64,000 bases of DNA. Origin: Alternaria dauci (taxonomy: Eukaryota > Ascomycota > Dothideomycetes > Pleosporales > Pleosporaceae). Below, in pieces: positions 35,223-45,889 of the stretch. The stretch's first letter is position 1; every line of letters begins with the position of its first letter. Both the position numbers and the translations under genes were made by a program. The stretch covers positions 5,332,001-5,396,000 of the forward strand of contig NC_091272.1 of NCBI RefSeq assembly GCF_042100115.1, written 5' to 3'. The notes under the pieces were generated by a model. The model searched no databases. It saw only the letters and a list, made by a program, of their open reading frames with translations, and was not told the DNA's origin.

Positions 35223-36090
35223 GCGAAGCTGTGCGCTACCCGCCTCTTGCATATGTCCGTTGCTGTCGCCTTACCGATTGGTCAAGGACAAGACGGTTTT
35301 TCCTGCATGGCAAAAAAAAACCTCATTCATAGAATATTCCAGAACGCGTTTCCATCTGTTGTTGTATTTTCGAAGCAAGCGAGTCGAGCATTTGCAGGAG
35401 TTTGGGTTGTATTTTTTTCGTGTTTAGGGCAGCTTCTGCGGAGCTATGATCTAGACATAGACACGATTCTCATAATGTATTACTATCCTCGCCGCTCTTG
35501 GGCTGAGCCTTCTGATTTCTCGCCCAAGATAAGGAGACATCATGTGACGGCTGTCAGAGGATGCGTTGCCGAATCCGATATGGCGTGAACTTGCTTCCGT
35601 AGCCCCTAAATCGTCATCGTTCTATACTGGACTCAGTAATACTAGCGAACGTTGGCAGTTGCTTCTAATTGTACCAGTGCACCGCAGACTCATTATGACT
35701 TCGGCTCGGCTTTTTCGCATTTGTCATTCGTTGTACGATGCAGTATGGGTAGAGGAGTGCCCAGGCGCACTTTTACCCCGCAAGCTGCACCTGCCAGACG
35801 ATTATCCAGTAACGTGCCAAACGCCGAAGCGTGTACCCACTCTACGTCTCAGGCGTGCACACTGCTGCACGCCGATGTGGCTGATGGCACGCCATGGAGT
35901 GGTTGATGACATATAATACCTGATCTCGGAAGCCGAATACTGACATCATGCGCGAGTATCCAGCAAAAGCAACGTTGACACATCAATTGCGACCACGCCT
36001 AACACTGAAATCAATTGTGTTGGCTTCATTGCACCTCAATACCACTCGCCAACCAGCCTACCCGTCTCATCCAACGCGCAATCCGACATC
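35223..36090. other. Intergenic
   Basis: 3' flank of the Prm10-like gene (with short A and T runs) and promoter of the barrel protein. ACATATAATA near 35910 is TATA-like but about 180 bases from the next ATG. No gene seen. Confidence 0.4.
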
Positions 36091-36726
36091 ATGACAGTAA
36101 CGCAAATAATCCACTTCCGTGCGCCCTCAGTTTCCAAAGCCGACGACCAAGCCAACGCAGCCGTCAAAGCCCTCAAAGGCGCCAAAGCCCCCGAAAACTA
36201 CGTCCTAGGAACCCAAACCCAAGACAAGCGCAACCTACAGCTGACCTCAGAATGGCACGACCCCAAAGCCGAATCCTCCAAAGAAGCAGAAAAGTACCGC
36301 GAAACCGTTATCAAAACGCTCGGAAACCCGGAGAAGATGTTCCACGTCTCGTTCAAAGATGGACAGTCGGCTTTTGACAATGGCGGCCCTTTGTCCTCAC
36401 CTTTGGTCGAGTTTGTGCAGATTTACTTTCCGGCGAGTAAGGTTACGAAGGAGTTTCGGGATGAGATTGAGAAGGATTTTCAGAAGTTTGATGATATTTG
36501 CAGTAAGGTTATCAAGGGCAATGGCGGTGTGACGTATGGTTGGGTGTTGGAAGAACAGGAGCATAAGGATGTGAAGAAGGCCAAATGCTTTTTTGTGGCG
36601 AGAGGATGGGAGGGTATGCAGTATTTTGAGGATGTGCTTAAGACAGACGAGTATAAGGAGGCTGTGCAAATCTTGAAGGGATGGCAGGCGCCGTGGGATA
36701 TGTGGCATGTCAAGAGGGAGTTTTGA
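36091..36726 (+). CDS. Tandem dimeric alpha/beta-barrel (ABM-like) protein
   Basis: An intronless gene for 211 residues with no signal peptide. Two ferredoxin-like halves can be seen. The first runs from MTVTQIIHFRAP to about residue 95 with NYVLGTQTQDKRNLQLTSEW. The second starts at PLVEFVQIYFPA and ends GWQAPWDMWHVKREF. Each has the beta-alpha-beta-beta-alpha-beta spacing and late Trp/Tyr-rich strand typical of the dimeric alpha/beta-barrel superfamily, which holds antibiotic-biosynthesis monooxygenase and stress-responsive barrel proteins. Fungal proteins of this type are common and mostly uncharacterised. I assign fold only, not reaction. The gene converges with the receptor gene downstream. 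Confidence 0.8.
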   Translation: MTVTQIIHFRAPSVSKADDQANAAVKALKGAKAPENYVLGTQTQDKRNLQLTSEWHDPKAESSKEAEKYRETVIKTLGNPEKMFHVSFKDGQSAFDNGGPLSSPLVEFVQIYFPASKVTKEFRDEIEKDFQKFDDICSKVIKGNGGVTYGWVLEEQEHKDVKKAKCFFVARGWEGMQYFEDVLKTDEYKEAVQILKGWQAPWDMWHVKREF

Positions 36727-37036
36727 GGTAGGAAAAGTACGGTGTGCTGTCATCCGTCATACTCATTGACACATGACGAACCCTCCATAGACATCCCATA
36801 TATAGTCAACCGGAGCAACAAGACACATCATCTGGCATAAAACCCTGAATGACCTCAATCTCATGCGTTCATCGAGACTCGTGACTAAATAATACAAATA
36901 CATGTTATACAGCTTTTCATGCAACTCATGCATCGTACCACAGGGATACAGCGTTCAAAGCAACCCATTCTTGCGCCCAAAACGCCACCCAGGATAAATA
37001 CAAAAGTCAGTACAAGACGAGAATCGCGAAATTCAA
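36727..37036. other. Convergent 3' spacer
   Basis: 310-bp tail-to-tail spacer between the barrel protein and the rhodopsin-domain gene. Nothing else seen. Confidence 0.5.
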
Positions 37037-39109
37037 CTACGAAGGATTTTGGAAGACAATCCTTGGACTATGTCGCGCGTCATACACATGAGGAATCGTC
37101 TGCGATCTAGGATTTTGCGTGCCGAGTAGTGTATCGTTGGGTGAGATAGGTGAGTCCCATGCTATGTCCCCTCGAGCATGTGAATGCATATGAGTCTGAG
37201 GTGGTGATCTCGGTGTATCGACTGAGGGCATTGATGATAACTCATATGTATCGACCAGTGACCGGTGACGTGGTGATGCGTCTATAGGCGAAGGCAGAGG
37301 CAAGGGGTCTTTTGTTTTCGCGCTGCTGAACCAGCCGTTGATGGCTGCACCCATCGGTGATGTTAAATCTTGTATGGAACCTGGTCTGAAACCTCTTCCT
37401 TCTTGTAGGATGATTGGTGGTGGCGTCTGGAGATGCGGTGTAGTACTAAGTTTCGGGGGTTGTACACAACTGGACGAATGTACTGGCAGCGCGTCGAGAC
37501 CGGAGGGGCTCCTAGGAAATGATAGATCTGGCGACTTTGTGACCACAGACGCTGGTTGTGATTGCATTGATCGAATGGGCGGTACGCCAGATTTCAAATA
37601 TGGGCTCTTCAGGGGTTGCGATGAAGCAGAAGAGGAGCGGTCAGGTGGAAACAGCGAAAAGTGTTGCGTGTACGGTACGGTCAAAGCCGGCGTCGGAGTG
37701 CGACTAGAATAGCATGAACTTGAGGAAGTTGGCATGGGGCTGTGGATTCTTGACGGTGGACTGGGTGCCTTCCTGGAAGGGATGAACGATTGTAGGAGCA
37801 AAGCTTGCGGCGAGGCGCACGATGGAGACAGTGCGCCCGAGCTTTCTGTTCGCGGACTTGCCCAATCCATGCTTCGTTGCCGCTGAGGATCTCGACATGG
37901 TATATAGATATTCAGGCCGCGTACACTGGCTTGCCTGCCGAGCGGAGTGTGTGGTTTTGTAGGCGACAAGGGCGACAAAGACCTCGGGGTAGGGAGATAA
38001 GGCGACACTTGCGGTACATGATGGTATTGAATACCTGCATCTTCAGACGAACCCCAGGTACCCAGATCTTTCGTCTTGTTGTGTCGGCGGAACCACAGCG
38101 ATGACTTTGATCTCCCCATTTCCTCATCAATGGAATGAAGCCGGCTCTTCGTAGGATGAGTCTCTCGCAAACTACCGTCTAGATTCTTGAAGAAAGGAAC
38201 CATGTATGGGATACTTGCAGTCATGATGCTGAGGCATACATGACCTTGTGACATGACTGCCGGAATCCAAAGCCGGTATTGAGAATAGCTGGACGGTACG
38301 ACTGGGTATAGCAAGATTAGGCGAACGAGAGCCACGCTCAGAACAACCATGCGCGGCGCAAAGCATGCGAAGATGGCGAATTTCCGTAAAAGACGTACTT
38401 GAAGATATGCCACGAGGTATACGGAAAACACAACGATGGCGACCTCTGTTGACATGTCGACTATGCAATAGACAATCCAGAAAGCGTGCTGTTTCGATTA
38501 GCCTCGGTTGTATGTAAACTGAGTAACCTGTGTTACTTACTTGATTAGAGCATCGCGGGCTCGTGATATCCCATGGCTGAGGGAGCTCGCACTGGAATGC
38601 GGTCGCCGTGACTGATGCTATCGTCCAAGCTGACACCAAAATGCCGAAAGCCATTACGATTCGGCGGATGATGCGCTGCAGTATGACAATGTTGTAGAAC
38701 AACACCAAAATTGATAGTTTCGCGAAGCCGATGGCTGCAATATAAAAAATCTCGGACGCATAATAGCCTCTCATCAGCAAGTCGGTTTGATCGAGCGTTA
38801 AAGGGCCAGCGGTGCCGAGGCCCTCGAATGATGAAATGACAGTCGTTGCTGAAAGACCGATTCCAAATGACTGTGTGAATTAATATACAATAAAAAAGAG
38901 TGTGCTCTGTTGCTTACGAATGCTAGGAATATGAAAAGATCATCAATCGTGACTTTGCGAAAGACAAAGCCTTTGATGATTTGGCGTGCACCAAAGGCGA
39001 TAAGTGTGATGACAAGAACGGTCCATGACACAATCCTGATGGTGTCTGCCCTGTCCAACCCGCCATTTGACGTGCTTCTAGTGGAGATGTATGCAAGTGG
39101 TAGCTTCAT
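37037..39109 (-). CDS. Rhodopsin-domain (PTH11-like) receptor with long tail
   Basis: Three exons on the minus strand (39109-38918, 38870-38541, 38488-37037) give 657 residues; introns of 47 and 52 bp are canonical. The first about 280 residues form the fungal rhodopsin-domain seven-helix fold: helix 1 in IVSWTVLVITLIAFGARQII, the conserved KVTIDDLFIFLAF, then IFYIAAIGFAKLSILVLFYN, a Cys-containing loop (FQCELPQPWD), WIVYCIVDMSTEVAIVVFSV and two more helices. Members of this family include PTH11-like receptors that sense surfaces or hydrophobic cues. The remaining about 370 residues are a disordered Ser/Pro-rich cytoplasmic tail with many SP/TP sites, unusually long for the family. No signal peptide is needed. 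Ligand unknown. Confidence 0.9.
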
Positions 39110-41425
39110 AATCGGAGTAGAGAAAACAAACTCGAATGCTCACGAAACCGACCCAAGAGGAAACGATAAGGAAATAGTAAAGTTATCAGATGTCTGCACC
39201 CCGTAACAGCGTAAGCATGACAAAAGAAAATGATATGAAGAAGAGATAATGTAGCTGGCTAGACAGATGATGTGCAGGACATTACTGAAGAAAGGCCATG
39301 CGTATGCTTCAGGGTGCCCAGGGTATCTGTAGGACGCCCGACCAACAGTTTCAGGCCAAAAACAGTACACCAGGCGATCGATCCCAGAATACTGCGAATA
39401 GATGGTCCCGAGATAACTTATTACGACATGTGGTTCGGCAGTTGTTCCCAAGCTATCGCGGGTCCAAACTGGCTAAATACCAGCATGTCGTATCCAGCTT
39501 GCTGTCTGCGGTACCAAGGCCGAGTTTCCGGAATAGCGTGCTGTCGTGCTCTGGTAAGTGCATATTCTACTGGGGAACGCTGCACCATGCACCTAATCTT
39601 GGGGTGGACAGGCGCTTGCGATGATTTGTAGATACCTAGGTACTGCTGACGGGCGCGGCTGACATGCAGCGTGTTCCTCCCGGCGGGTGTGCGCGTTAGG
39701 GCGCGGCGCCACCCTCCCGCGCCCTCAATGGAGACGCGCATGAACACTTGCGAACGGTACAAAGGCACTAAATCACGTAATGTCTTGTATTGATGTATAG
39801 AGTCGAAGATATTCGCGTGACAGGAGCACGGCAGGTGCGCTTCATGGAACAGATGTTGGTCGCTGTGCTCAAGGCTCGGTGCCAATGTTGGTATACAGAG
39901 TGTGCTCGGCTTCTGTGCCTTTGACCTGCTACTGGTTATCATATTGCTTTCGGATGTTGGTACTTGAGCAGGAAGCGAGAACACAACCTCCGAAAATCGC
40001 AAGGATACCAATCTAGTCAATCGATGTCAATTCGGGTGTTGTGTCGTTGCCGCGTCGCGTCGCTTGTCTTTTCTTAGGCCTTCGTGCAGAACCCACCCCA
40101 GGCCTAGCTATCTCATCCTTCTCAGGCATCAAACACTTGGCAGGGCGCTTAGATTGCTCACGCCTCATAGGTCATGGTTTGAAGTAGATAAGTTACCTAT
40201 TCCCGTATCAGGCCCAATACAAGACTAGATATTGACATGCTCGAAGTCGGTAGCAGTGGAAGAGACATAAGACGAAGATCCTGTGCTATGTCGCCATTGT
40301 GTGTCGATTTGTGCAACGTTGGATTGAAACGTGTTAACGGGGTGGGAACGATGGAAGGTGGACCGGGGCAGATCATGAGGCGCGGCTTCTTGGTCTCGCC
40401 TAGCGGATGATGTCAGCACCGTCATGGGGTGCTTTCTACTCTCCAAGGTTCCCCGACAGCTTCTCCATGAACATCAATAAGACCGGATCTTCGTATCACG
40501 CAGAACGTACCTTCAGCCATCATGCTGTGCGTTTCCTCGTTGATTAGTACAGAATGCCCGAACGTTTCGACATCCCAGAGACGCGCAGACGTCTGCGGTA
40601 ACTGCCGGTCAGCAAACTTCTGTGGCACCCCAACTGGCACAGTCCTCTCTCGTACAGACATACCAAAACGACTTGGACATACTCTTCACCGACGACATCA
40701 TACTCTTCCCCTGATTGTATCGCTTGAGCAGAAGGAGAATTCCAACGATTAGATTGGTTCTGCTCTTCAATTTCACAGCACCGTATATGGTCCTCTGTTG
40801 CCTGCTTTCTTCACGCTGGCTCTGGTCTTTGCTTATGATTCAGTCAGCTGTTCCTTCAGATCGCCCTCCAGGATGGAGACACGCACTGCGCTAGTGCCTG
40901 ACGATTTTCGGTCCGAGCGGCGCTTTCCAGCGATCCGAGCTCGTTCAGTTTAGTCGCCCCTATTTTGGGCTGAACGTTGTCTCACGCACATACTGAAACA
41001 AACATCTCTGATTCCGAGCAGGTCACTGCCACACACACGTAGCGGCACTCCGCCATCCGGAACGACGCCACGCAATATTGACCCCTTTTCAAAGTTTGAA
41101 AGAAACAAGCATCCCTTCAGAAAAGCTTGGTTGAGCTTAACTGCATCAACTGTTAGCATTTATTCGTCGAAAGCATGACGAAGCTCATGTGTCAGACATG
41201 TAAAGTCTTGGGCTTTGGTGTCTGGGCTGGAGATCAACACTGCGATAGCCAAGCGGCGTTTGATTAGGCCGCGTACGAACGAACCCCATAAAGGTCTATT
41301 GCATGTGATTGCTTTTGCATGGCCTTGACGTCTCAATATCTACGTCTCTCTCCTGTTGCTTTCAGTACAAATCATTGTAACTTCTAATTCCTAATATCCA
41401 GTCGTTACTGCTATTGTGGCCTAAC
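39110..41425. other. Divergent intergenic region, about 2.3 kb
   Basis: Between the minus-strand receptor and the plus-strand membrane protein. A minus-strand frame (40020-39421, 199 codons) has no domain or splice support and is of chance length. A smaller minus-strand ATG frame (40661-40422, 79 codons) contains a GTACGT donor-like site at its middle and could be part of a real small gene, but no partner exon was found. Confidence 0.35.
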
Positions 41426-42514
41426 ATGAACGCCTCAGCAACTATCCGTGCTTCCTACATCCGCCAGGCGCGGATGAGCCTGACACCTCGCCCATCCAGC
41501 ATTTCAGATATGCTGGCAACTGATCTTCAGCCGCGCCCTGCCTCAACCGAGAAACTCGAATCTTTTGTACACGTCGACCATGTCGAACATCGCGAGAAAT
41601 GCCAAGCGGAGCGCACTGCACAACCCATCGTCTTTGACATTGAGAACAACGCCGACAGCGACCAGGAGTATATCGACGAGTGCTACGTCGGAAACACATC
41701 GTTCATGAAATGGGACAAGAACAACTCTATAAGGGTACGGCTCAAGACCATGTTTACGGTATTCCCTTACCGTGACCCCATCTACCTCGTCGCAATCATC
41801 TTCCTTGTTGGCTCGATCGATCTCGTCATCAACGCTTTCTTCGAGCTGCTGCCTTACATTACACCATCCGCCGATTTCGAAACCGCGGAGACAGTCGCTA
41901 TCCCTACCACGGTATTGATTGGATCGATCTTCTTCTTCGTGGCGGGCATCTTCGACACCTTTAGCGCCCTGAATGCGGACCGCGGCACACTCGAGACGTC
42001 GAAATGGGATCCTGAGAAGGTCAAATATCGTCCAGCGCTGCTTGGCACGCCTGAGTTCAAGTGGATACCTTCTTGGATAAAGGTTTGGGATATGGCGAAG
42101 AACAACTTGGCCTTCCAGGCAGGTCTTATCGTTCTCTTTGGTGGTGTTATCTTCATGTTTGCCGGCATCGTCGAATTTCCTGGGCTCGTCTCAGAAGAGG
42201 ATCCCTTTTTTGGACTCATCGTCTTCGGGCCGCAGGTTATACATGGCGCCCTCTTCCTAGGCGCAAATGCCATGTTGGCGGTGTATGAACAAGAGCGCTG
42301 GTACAAGCCCAAGTTCTTTGATCCCGATTGGCAGAGCGCATTCCTGAATGCGATGGGTGGGTTCGGCTTTATGTTGTCTGGTTTCTTCCTGTTTCAGAGT
42401 GGTGAGACGCAAGAAGAAGGTGAAAGGAACGCAGCTATTGCCTTGATGGCAGGCAGCTGGGCTTTCTTGATTGGCAGTGTGATCCGGTGGTATGTTGTTA
42501 TGGAGTTCTGGTAG
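41426..42514 (+). CDS. Six-helix YrhK-like integral membrane protein
   Basis: An intronless gene; the ATG at 41426 gives 362 residues (the frame continues 12 bases upstream without an ATG). About 115 hydrophilic residues come first, then six hydrophobic helices arranged as pairs: IYLVAIIFLVGSIDLVINAF, PTTVLIGSIFFFVAGIFDTF, FQAGLIVLFGGVIFMFAGIV, FGLIVFGPQVIHGALFLGAN, NAMGGFGFMLSGFFLFQS and AGSWAFLIGSVIRWYVVMEF. The repeated GSxxFxxAG-type pairs resemble YrhK-domain repeats, a short two-helix domain of unknown function that fungal proteins often carry in tandem. I infer a membrane protein of unknown role; the YrhK link rests on pattern only. Confidence 0.8.
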   Translation: MNASATIRASYIRQARMSLTPRPSSISDMLATDLQPRPASTEKLESFVHVDHVEHREKCQAERTAQPIVFDIENNADSDQEYIDECYVGNTSFMKWDKNNSIRVRLKTMFTVFPYRDPIYLVAIIFLVGSIDLVINAFFELLPYITPSADFETAETVAIPTTVLIGSIFFFVAGIFDTFSALNADRGTLETSKWDPEKVKYRPALLGTPEFKWIPSWIKVWDMAKNNLAFQAGLIVLFGGVIFMFAGIVEFPGLVSEEDPFFGLIVFGPQVIHGALFLGANAMLAVYEQERWYKPKFFDPDWQSAFLNAMGGFGFMLSGFFLFQSGETQEEGERNAAIALMAGSWAFLIGSVIRWYVVMEFW

Positions 42515-43616
42515 AGATGTCCACTGTGTCGCGTGAATGTCGTCGTAATTGATGCATACCTTTCGGTTTGCAGCTGTTGTTGTCGTTCTCAAACAACAGA
42601 TAGAGACAATCTCGCTTCATACCAAACTTTTTCTATTTGCTGTCGTACTCAGGTTCACCAAGTCTGTGTCGAGTTGTCAAAACAAGCGCATAATTTGCAG
42701 GTAGTACTTGCACTCACAACACACAACAGCAGTGTGTCCCAAAATGCTGGAAGAGAGGTCGATCTGGAAATCGGCGGCTGCAACGAATCTGACAAGAACT
42801 GATCAGCTGCAAATGACGAGGTGCAGCGTACGGTGAGAGATGCTGCGGAGGTGCTGTGAAAGGAGCTTTGAGAGTTACTGAGTCCGCATGCTCTAAACTC
42901 ATAATGGTGAGGGAGCAGAAGTAGCAGTTTTGTTCCTTGCCTGAACAGCAACCCAGATATTGAAACCGCCAAACCAGCGCGCTCCATTATTAACGCGTCT
43001 CGGAAATTGATCTTACATTTAGCCTATATTGAATGCTGTGTAACAAGGCATATGCTCACGAAAAGATACCCCTGGAGCAGCATGTTTCTTGGATGATCCC
43101 GTCCACTCGTTGGTGGATGACTCTTGCATGCTAGGTTGTCGAATAGAAACACACATTGCACACTCTCACACCATCTCCTCATATCCACCTCATCAACTTA
43201 CACAGCATGTTCGACAGAATCAATCGCTATGCTCCCAATCAAATTCCAACGTCAAACTTGTTGCCAAGACGTCTGACACATCTGACACAGCCCGCATGTA
43301 CCCCAATCACGTGAACCAGTCTGAAACAGGTCCTGTGACGATACAACAAGGCCCATGCGCCACAGCATTGCAGCTGCTGGTAGGCTCGAGTGTGTGATCG
43401 AAGCGTGTGTGGATACCCCAGTTCCATCGAGGAAGCCACAGCATGAATAATGCACAGTATACGTGCCGATGTTATAGGTACTTGCGCCAGACAGCCGACG
43501 CCTACAAGTGCAGGCGACGAGGCGATCATACAGTGACAGCTTCACAGTACCAGATAGCATGACTCTATGCACTGTGAGCGCGTGGCTAGATGGACCTGGG
43601 GATTCAGTTCCTCAGG
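42515..43616. other. Intergenic
   Basis: 3' flank of the membrane protein and distal promoter of the BAS2-like gene. Short antisense frames only. No RNA or repeat recognised. Confidence 0.4.
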
Positions 43617-43625
43617 CATAAAAAG
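43617..43625 (+). promoter_or_regulatory. TATA-like element of the BAS2-like gene
   Basis: CATAAAAAG lies about 190 bases upstream of the ATG and is followed by a CT- and CA-rich leader, a normal fungal core-promoter layout. Confidence 0.4.
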
Positions 43626-43811
43626 CCTACGTCGCGCACCATGTGGAGAGACCATCAAGCAAGCAATACTTTTCACTCCGACAATCACTCTTCAATTCCA
43701 TTCTCTTTGCGTCTGCGACTGCAAAACTGACCTGGTGTCATTCGTTCCAAGTACATACATTCTCTACTTTCCAACAACATCTTCCGTACCCAATTTCTTC
43801 AAACCACCAAC

Positions 43812-44197
43812 ATGCGTTTCACCATCGCCACCTTTTTCGCCTGTAAGTCCCAGTCCAAGATGACCCAGAACTCGGAGATGCAGTGTATTGACCCTGACCA
43901 GTGGCCGCCATCTCCATGGCCCAAGTAACACCCAACAACGCGGGCGCCAGGAACGTCGGTGCCGGAAACGGTTCCCAGTTCATCACGGGCGGATGCGTTT
44001 CGGACGCCGACTGCAGCTCCGCCTGCTGCAGTCAAGTCGCAGCTACCGGCGACGGTGTATGCTCTGCCGAAGCAGCGAGCCTGCAGAACGGAAAGACTGG
44101 CTGTGGCTTCACTGACCCCAACGCTGACGCTGTGATTGCGGCGGCGCAGGAGCAGGTTGCGCAGCAGGGATTCAAGAGGGTCGTTCGTAGCGAGTAG
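43812..44197 (+). CDS. BAS2-like small secreted cysteine-rich protein
   Basis: Two exons, 43812-43842 and 43902-44197, join to 108 residues over a 59-bp intron (GTAAGT donor, CTGACCAG end). The signal peptide (MRFTIATFFALAAISMAQ) is itself split by the intron. The mature protein starts VTPNNAGARNVGAGNG, then QFITGGC, DADCSSACC, GVC and GKTGCGFTDPNA, with six cysteines in the order C-C-CC-C-C. This matches biotrophy-associated secreted protein 2 of Magnaporthe oryzae, which has the same VTPNDAGAKNVGTGNG start, QFITGGC block and KTGCGFEDPNA end. The homologue is expressed during biotrophic growth in plants; family members also occur in non-pathogens, so a virulence role here is not implied. It ends 65 bp from the convergent gene. 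Confidence 0.93.
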
Positions 44198-44262
44198 AGC
44201 GTTGCTTGATAGTCGAGGATGGCGATCCAACAATGAATAAAACGGCCTTGATGACGATAGTC

Positions 44263-45054
44263 TCAAGGGACATATCCGCTGCCTGCTCCAAAAGCGGCCC
44301 AGAGCCGAGTGACCCAAAGCGCCAAGACCAACTCCCTACATGTTTGATCCAGATGGTCTCTCAACTCAATAGTCGGCATCTTGCCGCCTGGGCCCATCTT
44401 GAGCACTTCCGTGGCGATGACGTGACCCTCGCTGTCTTTCCACTGACTAGGTTCAAGCTCATTCTTCCTCTGCTTAAGCGCCTTCGTAAACCCGCCTGGC
44501 TTCCCACAAGTCATAATCTCGTTGGGTCGATCGCCCTGCGTGGGTATGTGTACGACGTGCCATCGACGCAATCCGAAGCGAAGTTGTAGAGCGCCGGGCA
44601 GTGTGCTGCCCGCCCTGCCTTTGATGTAGTACTCGTTGACAAGGAAGGGCGGGTCGTGTGCCTCATAGAGGACGCTGCTGTTATCGAAGGTAACCGACGG
44701 TGCGCCGGATTGCAGTAACGTGATTTCCTCTGCACGTAGACGTCGTATGCGGAGCCTGTTGACTCGTGCGTCGAGGAGGGAGGATATCTGGTAGGCGGGC
44801 GCATTCGGGGTATGGATGAAGGTACCGTAGATGGTAAAAGTCGTGGCTTTTTCGTCCACGACAGCGTACGCTGGTGGCAGTTCTGGCGGGGGCGACGGTG
44901 GGATGACCATGGGCGGTGGCACTGCATCGAGAGGAAGCTGTTCGGCAGCTTCGGGCTCAGATGAGCTTCGAGATGCGGTCGCTGGCGGGGGTGGAGGCGC
45001 GACGACGGCCTCTTCGTAGGAGGGGATGGGCGCGGAGACGTTTGGACGAGACAT
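44263..45054 (-). CDS. Unknown protein with proline-rich N-terminus and PPxY motif
   Basis: An intronless minus-strand gene. I chose the ATG at 45054 (263 residues) rather than one 82 codons upstream because MSRPNVSAPIPSYEEAV is a natural start and the upstream part is compositionally random. Residues 1-65 are Pro/Ala/Ser-rich with a PPxY motif (PPAY, 60-63), which can bind WW domains of Rsp5-type ubiquitin ligases. The rest is a compact beta-rich domain: TTFTIYGTFIHTPNAPAYQI, LLYEAH-like VLYEAHDPPF, GALQLRFGLRRWHVVHIP, and a hydrophobic end (ELVLALWVTRLWAAFGAG). The fold could be tubby/LURP-like, as in several fungal families with a strand-rich domain after a proline-rich leader, but I cannot confirm this. 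It converges with the BAS2-like gene. Confidence 0.7.
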   Translation of the reverse strand: MSRPNVSAPIPSYEEAVVAPPPPPATASRSSSEPEAAEQLPLDAVPPPMVIPPSPPPELPPAYAVVDEKATTFTIYGTFIHTPNAPAYQISSLLDARVNRLRIRRLRAEEITLLQSGAPSVTFDNSSVLYEAHDPPFLVNEYYIKGRAGSTLPGALQLRFGLRRWHVVHIPTQGDRPNEIMTCGKPGGFTKALKQRKNELEPSQWKDSEGHVIATEVLKMGPGGKMPTIELRDHLDQTCRELVLALWVTRLWAAFGAGSGYVP

Positions 45055-45296
45055 GTTTGCGATGACTAACACGATGCGCGAAGGATTCTGTTCAGTCGGG
45101 CTGGCCGTCTTCGCGATATTGCGCGGGCGGAGATCTGGGGGGCTGTGTTGCGCCAAGCATGCTGTCGTGTTGATCGAGGGTGTGGACAGACGGAAAGCCC
45201 GGCGTGACGTACTGCATCTACGGTACAAACCTCGGAATCTATCATTTGCCAAGACCGCGACTTGTCCTGTCCCCCACATCACACCACCGTCCCAAG

Positions 45297-45889
45297 TCAA
45301 CTCTGCATCTTACCAAGTTTCCAACAACTGCTAGCTGCTGGCAGAGTCCTACGTTGTGCTTTCTTGGAGAACTGTGCGCCCTCTCCGACGTCCACCACCT
45401 GGTGTCCTAGACTGGGCGGAACATCACCCGACTCCCACACCCTCTGTTGCTCTCCAAGCTTGAATACAATCTCGCCGCCCTCGGTCATGATACCTCCGGC
45501 GTCTTCATGCTCGAACCAGTTCTTGTTCCACTCCTGCCCGTTGATACTCACTGCCTGAATGTAATACCCCTGTCTTCCATCTCCATCGTCCAGGCATACA
45601 GCTCGGATCCGGAGCGTTTTATCGTGGTTGGCCATCATATTAATGTCCGAGAACCATGGACTTTCAGGAGATAGATAGGCGTAGTTACAACTCCGAGCAT
45701 CTGTCATATGAGCCAGCAGTTGAAGGCCCCTGCATCGCTGTTCCCAGGGTTGCCATTGGTCGTGTTGAAGAAGAAGTCGTTAGCAAGCTGTCGGCTTCGT
45801 TCAACACTCTTCCATTGCTTTTTGAGGTAGTTGTAGAGGTAGAATGTTTGGAAATCCGGTTCGTTCGCGACTTCGTTTCCATTATGATG
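45297..45889 (-). pseudogene. 5'-truncated GH92 alpha-mannosidase remnant
   Basis: The C-terminal quarter of a GH92 exo-alpha-mannosidase is present without its first about 550 residues. Reading on the minus strand, similarity starts at HHNGNEVANEPDFQTFYLYN (45889 down) and runs through LANDFFFNTTNGNPGNSDAG and CWLI. It is then broken by an in-frame TGA at 45706-45704, where the family has Trp. A second break, a one-base frameshift near 45662, separates YLL from SPWFSDIN. The last part (SINGQEWNKNWFEHED, GIMTEGGEIVFKLG, WESGDVPPSLGH) is in one frame. Family enzymes of about 750-800 residues trim mannose from glycans. Upstream of 45889 no GH92 sequence can be read in any frame for at least several hundred bases, so the 5' part was lost, not just mutated. 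The remnant cannot encode an active enzyme. Confidence 0.88.

Noticed and set aside
39421..40020. Minus-strand frame of 199 codons
   Set aside because: No domain, no splice support, random composition. A frame of this length is expected about once by chance in a 64-kb window of this GC content.
45704..45706. GH92 stop codon as a product of repeat-induced point mutation
   Set aside because: The G-to-A change lies in a context where the opposite-strand C is followed by C, not A, so the usual CpA target is not met; one site is no evidence anyway.
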